Source: Sorghum bicolor (Eukaryota > Streptophyta > Magnoliopsida > Poales > Poaceae). From it: 64,000 bases of DNA. The notes under the pieces are model-generated. The model made no database searches. It was not told the origin of the DNA and saw only the letters and a list, made by a program, of their open reading frames with translations. The position numbers and the translations under genes are program-made. The DNA lies in the NCBI RefSeq assembly GCF_000003195.3, contig NC_012873.2, positions 45,971,022-46,035,021 on the forward strand. Reading direction: 5' to 3'. Numbering within the stretch: position 1 is the first letter of the stretch; every line of letters starts with the position of its first letter. Positions 60,839 through 64,000 of the stretch are shown here, piece after piece.

Positions 60839-62161
60839 CTATTTGGGGTCGAGGCTGGAGCTAATCCTCAACGCCTTGCCTTCAGAGGTCCCGGGGTCGA
60901 GGAAAACCAGCTTGGTCTCCTCTGCCGGCTCGAAGCTCCCGGCATGACGCTTGGGGTCGGGGACGTCCTGGTCATAGTCGCCGAGGCCGGTGAGGATGGC
61001 CAGAGACTCAGCCAGAGCCTTGGCCTGCTCAATGCACTCGACGTCGCACTGGTAGGCGTGCTGACTGGTCGTGCTGACGGTGATGATGCCTTTTGGCCCT
61101 GGCATCTTGAGCTTGAGGTAGGTATAGTTAGGGACGGCCATGAACTTGGCGTAGCATGGTCGTCCCAGGATGGCGTGGTAGGTCCCTAGGAACCCAACCA
61201 CGTCGAAAGTGAGGACCTCCCGTCTGAAGTTGTCGGGGGTTCCGAAGCAGACGGGCAGGTCGATCTGTCCGAGGGGGTGGGCACGATGTCCCGGCACCAC
61301 TCCATGGAATGGCGCAGTGTCGTTCCTCAGCCGGGACTTGCTGATCCCCATGAGGGCTAGAGTCTCGGCGTAGAGTATGTTGAGGCCACTACCTCCATCC
61401 ATCAGCACCTTAGTGAGACGGGTCTCGGCGATGATGGGGTCGACGATCAACGGATAGCTCCCGGGATTGGGGATCCGATCCGGGTGATCCTGTCGGTCGA
61501 ACGTGATTGCGCTCTCAGACCATTTAAGGTACGAGGGCGCAGCTGCGCTGACTGCGCAAACTTCTCGGAGTTCGCGCTTCCTTTGACTCGCAGTGAGGCG
61601 AGTCGCGCGTCCCCCAAAGATCAGAAGGCAGTTCTTGACCTTGGGGAAAACCTCCCCCTCGGGGTCGTCGTCCTTGGGAGGCTCTTCGGCACTCTCCTTG
61701 GCGATGATGTCGGTATAGTACCGACGGAGGACGGTGCACTCCTCGAGGGTGTGCTTGGTTGGCCCCCTGTGATAGGGGCACGGCTTCTTCAACATTTCGT
61801 CGAAGAGACCGGGGCCAGCAGGAGCCCTCTTGGGATTCTTGCGATCAGCTGCGGCGACTAGGTTGTCGTTCGACTGACCCTGCTTCCCCTTGCAACCCTT
61901 CTTCTTCTTCTTGGGGTCGCGTGACCCTGAGGCTTCGGCGGCCTCGGCCTTCTGCTTCCCTTTGGCTGCGCCGTCGGAGAAAATGGCACCAACTGCCTCT
62001 TCGCTTGAGGCAAAGTTAGTGGCGATGTCGAGCAGCTGGCTCATGCTCGTGGGGGTCTTGCGTCCGAGCTCGTGTACCAACTCCTTGCAGGTGGTACCGG
62101 AAATGAAGGCTCCGATCACGTCGGAGTCCGTGATGTTGGGGAGCTCGGTGCATAGAATCAC
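60839..62161 (-). CDS. Gag C-terminus and aspartic protease of element F (440 codons open)
   Basis: The first 100 residues are the gag C-terminal part (TDSDVIGAFISGTTCKELV). A Lys-rich stretch (DPKKKKKGCKGKQG) and CPYHRGPTKHTLEEC, a zinc-knuckle-like motif, follow. The protease has VLMDGGSGLNIL (61385-61399) as active site; DGGS in place of DTGS is usual for this lineage. The flap-side motif is AILGRPCYAKF. The frame ends LDPK then TAG. It is separated from upstream gag by a frameshift near 62163. Confidence 0.85.
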   Translation of the reverse strand: MILCTELPNITDSDVIGAFISGTTCKELVHELGRKTPTSMSQLLDIATNFASSEEAVGAIFSDGAAKGKQKAEAAEASGSRDPKKKKKGCKGKQGQSNDNLVAAADRKNPKRAPAGPGLFDEMLKKPCPYHRGPTKHTLEECTVLRRYYTDIIAKESAEEPPKDDDPEGEVFPKVKNCLLIFGGRATRLTASQRKRELREVCAVSAAAPSYLKWSESAITFDRQDHPDRIPNPGSYPLIVDPIIAETRLTKVLMDGGSGLNILYAETLALMGISKSRLRNDTAPFHGVVPGHRAHPLGQIDLPVCFGTPDNFRREVLTFDVVGFLGTYHAILGRPCYAKFMAVPNYTYLKLKMPGPKGIITVSTTSQHAYQCDVECIEQAKALAESLAILTGLGDYDQDVPDPKRHAGSFEPAEETKLVFLDPGTSEGKALRISSSLDPK

Positions 62162-62169
62162 CTGATGAA

Positions 62170-63996
62170 GTCTCGGAGGGACTCGTCAGGCTTCTGCCGG
62201 CAGCTCCTGAGGTCCCAGGAGTTCCCAGGGCGCACGTATGTGCCCTGGAAGTTCCCGACAAAGATCCTGACTAGGTCAGCCCAGTCGTGGATCATGCGCT
62301 CAGGGAGGTGCTCGAGCCATGCCCTGGCCGTATCGGCCAGGTGGAGTGGGAGGTTGCGGATGATGAGCAGGTCGTCATCCGCGCCGCCCAGCTGGCATGC
62401 TAGGCGGTAATCCGCCAGCCAGAGCTCAGGGTTCGTTTCCCCTGAGTATTTGGTGAGGTTGGCGGGCTGTCGGAATCGTGCCGGGAACTTGGCCCTGCGT
62501 ATGGCCTCGCTGAAGACGCGGGGACCCGAAGGCTCTGGTGACGTGCTGCGATCGTGATCGGGGTCGTACCTCCCACCTCGGCGGGGTCGGTAACGTCGGG
62601 ACTCGGCTTCGTCCCTGTCACGTCGCCTGGCCTCGAGGGTGGCCCGTACGTCCGCGCCAGCTCCGACGCGTTCGTGAACCGACGGGGCCCTGTTGCCCCC
62701 TTGTGGATTAGGGGGCGGCGGACCCTACACAGTTGGTGCCTTGTTCGGAGGGGGTCGGTCCCCTTGGCGTCTCGTGCCGTCGGATTGTGACGCAGAACTT
62801 TCTGCGTTCTGCACCATAGCCTGCTCCAGGAGGCCACGTAGCCCCTGGCGCACTCTTCTTCCCTCAGGGGTCGATGGCTCGGGCATCGCCCTGAGGAGGA
62901 GCGCTGCGGCCATCACGTTTTGGCTGGTCGTGCTGAAGACTGGGGGGTCACCCCCTTGGTCCTCGACGATACGGCGGTTGACGTCGTGGGCGTGGCGTCT
63001 AGCCTCGCCCCCATCTCCGCGGCCCGATGGGTCTCGAACCAGGGCCTCGCGGAGTTGTCGGAGGCGTGCGCGTTCTTCTTCGAGCCTGGCCTCCAGCTCG
63101 TCGAGCTGCACGAGGTCTGGGCGATGTCCTCCAACGGGGGCCGACGCTACCCCTCGGGCGCCGAGATCGGTTCCGGGAGTAGGGTTTGGAGGTGGTGTTG
63201 CATTCTCCTGCCTAGAGGGCCCTGCGTCCCCCTGGGCGTTATGCGGCGTGCCTCCGACTTCCAAGTTGAAGCATTCTCGTGATGGGTCGTAGCTCCCGTC
63301 ATCGGAGTCTGAGTAGCCGAGACAGTAGTTGCTGGCTTCCAGGAAGCGCATGAAGGTCTCCGGGTCGCCACACCCGGAAAAGTCAGCGGCTGCCCACTAG
63401 TCGTCGCCTGAGGTAGGATCCTCAGGGTATGACGAAACGGGCGGTGTAGAGATGAGGTCCAGGGTGGACCTTAAGTGGTGACCTGGAAGTTCCGCGTACA
63501 CACTCAACGAAGTGCCCACGGAAGAAGCGTAGGTGGCGGCGGTGTTCCTGAGCCCAAAAGGTAACTCGGGAGGTGCTGCCGTTTCTCCTTCATCCGTGGG
63601 TGGATGAGGACGGGACGTTGAGGCCCCTTTGTCCCCCTTGCGGGGGACGGGCGCGGTCCTTGCCTTCCCCTTTGATCGGGGCGGAACGGGAGGCCGCGAT
63701 GATCCTCTGTTGGTCCTGGGACCGGGGCTTGATGCTCCGCGAGCCCTTCCTCTAGCGCCTGTCGGGCCGGAGGAACGGGCGACCTGGTGAGGAATATGCG
63801 GGGGGAGGGCCGGACGGGTCCTAGCCTCAGAGGTAGGGTCGGAGATCCTAGATCTCTGACGCCCCCTCTGTGAGCCCCCCGCATGGTGTCCCGAACGTCT
63901 CCCACGCACTGGCTGTGGTGGGATTGGCTCGGGACTAGGCTCGACGTCGTCACGTGGCGGGAGGAGGACCATGTCGTAGCCGGAACCGAGGGACAT
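62170..63996 (-). pseudogene. Gag N-terminal and capsid region of element F (broken)
   Basis: Frame 63996-63397 is Pro/Arg/Ser-rich (MSLGSGYDMVLLPPRDD start). Frame 63351-62725 has a Glu/Arg coiled-coil (LDELEARLEEERARLRQLRE). The capsid region lies at about 62500-62170 in a third frame (NPELWLADYRLACQLGG, RAWLEHLPERMIHDWADL, SWDLRSCRQKPDESLRDFIR). Stops and shifts near 63395, 62725 and 62163 break it. The 5' UTR, primer site and LTR are beyond the window. Confidence 0.7.
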
Positions 63997-64000
63997 GAAC

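Larger units (their letters stand above)
51250..64000 (-). mobile_element. Element F: Tat-type Ty3/gypsy retrotransposon, minus strand, 5' end outside the window
   Basis: In its own orientation from the right edge: gag (63996-62170), protease (62161-60839), RT (60835-59561), RNase H and integrase (59457-57604), antisense gene on the plus strand (53809-57033), polypurine tract (52478-52493) and 3' LTR (51250-52477). It inserted into G; the 5' LTR and second target copy lie beyond 64000. It is GC-rich compared with its surroundings. Confidence 0.85.

Overview
The window is repeat-rich nuclear DNA of a grass (Poaceae). The evidence is the transposon families present: Ty3/gypsy elements with antisense genes carrying Transposase_28-like or plant-mobile-domain-like proteins, En/Spm (CACTA) elements with Transposase_24 and Ulp1-like genes, and a tRNA-Asp primer site in a gypsy LTR element. 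I recognise no ordinary single-copy host gene, rRNA or functional tRNA. Essentially every base can be assigned to one of eight transposons, called A-H here, nested up to four deep.

Layout. 1-4246: 3' part of a large gypsy-like element D (protease-like ORF, long noncoding tail, polypurine tract, LTR, then a primer-site-like remnant). 4247-12768: 3' part of CACTA element H, into which D appears to have landed: a TNPD-type C-terminal tail, a two-exon passenger gene on the minus strand, an 8-exon TNPA-type (Transposase_24) gene with two stops, and a subterminal repeat array ending in the inverted terminus. 12769-46967: gypsy element A, whose 5' LTR is cut by H. A holds a decayed gag, a 5'-deleted Tat-type element E (16058-24750), an RNase H/integrase split by element B, an antisense plant-mobile-domain gene, and its 3' LTR (46239-46967). 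Element B (25448-41287, minus strand, 1340-bp LTRs, target duplication ACATC) sits in A's integrase. B is itself split by its plus-strand relative C (30108-38110, 1234-bp LTRs, target duplication TAAAG). 46968-51249: element G, a CACTA-type gene ending in a Ulp1-like peptidase. 51250-64000: Tat-type element F on the minus strand (3' LTR, antisense Transposase_28 gene, integrase, RNase H, RT, protease, gag), running off the right edge.

How the parts work together. The inferred order is G, then A into G, then E, B and H into A, C into B, D into H, and F into G. Removing B plus one target copy makes A's integrase frame continuous. A, E and F each carry a spliced gene opposite to gag-pol between integrase and 3' LTR; in E and F it has its own TATA box. 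B, C and D lack RT and integrase and must rely on partners. Most stop codons breaking the frames are CAG to TAG, CAA to TAA or CGA to TGA, the pattern expected from deamination of methylated C.

The most unusual signals are: a roughly 15-fold excess of the word GCCGAT/ATCGGC through all parts of element A; an in-frame UAG at the same protease/RT position in both Tat elements; multiplied polypurine-like motifs in E and F; a 10 x 38-bp array in F's U3 whose core motif recurs in the antisense gene's promoter region; and the large inverted repeat formed by C inside B. All boundaries, counts and splice sites were read by eye.
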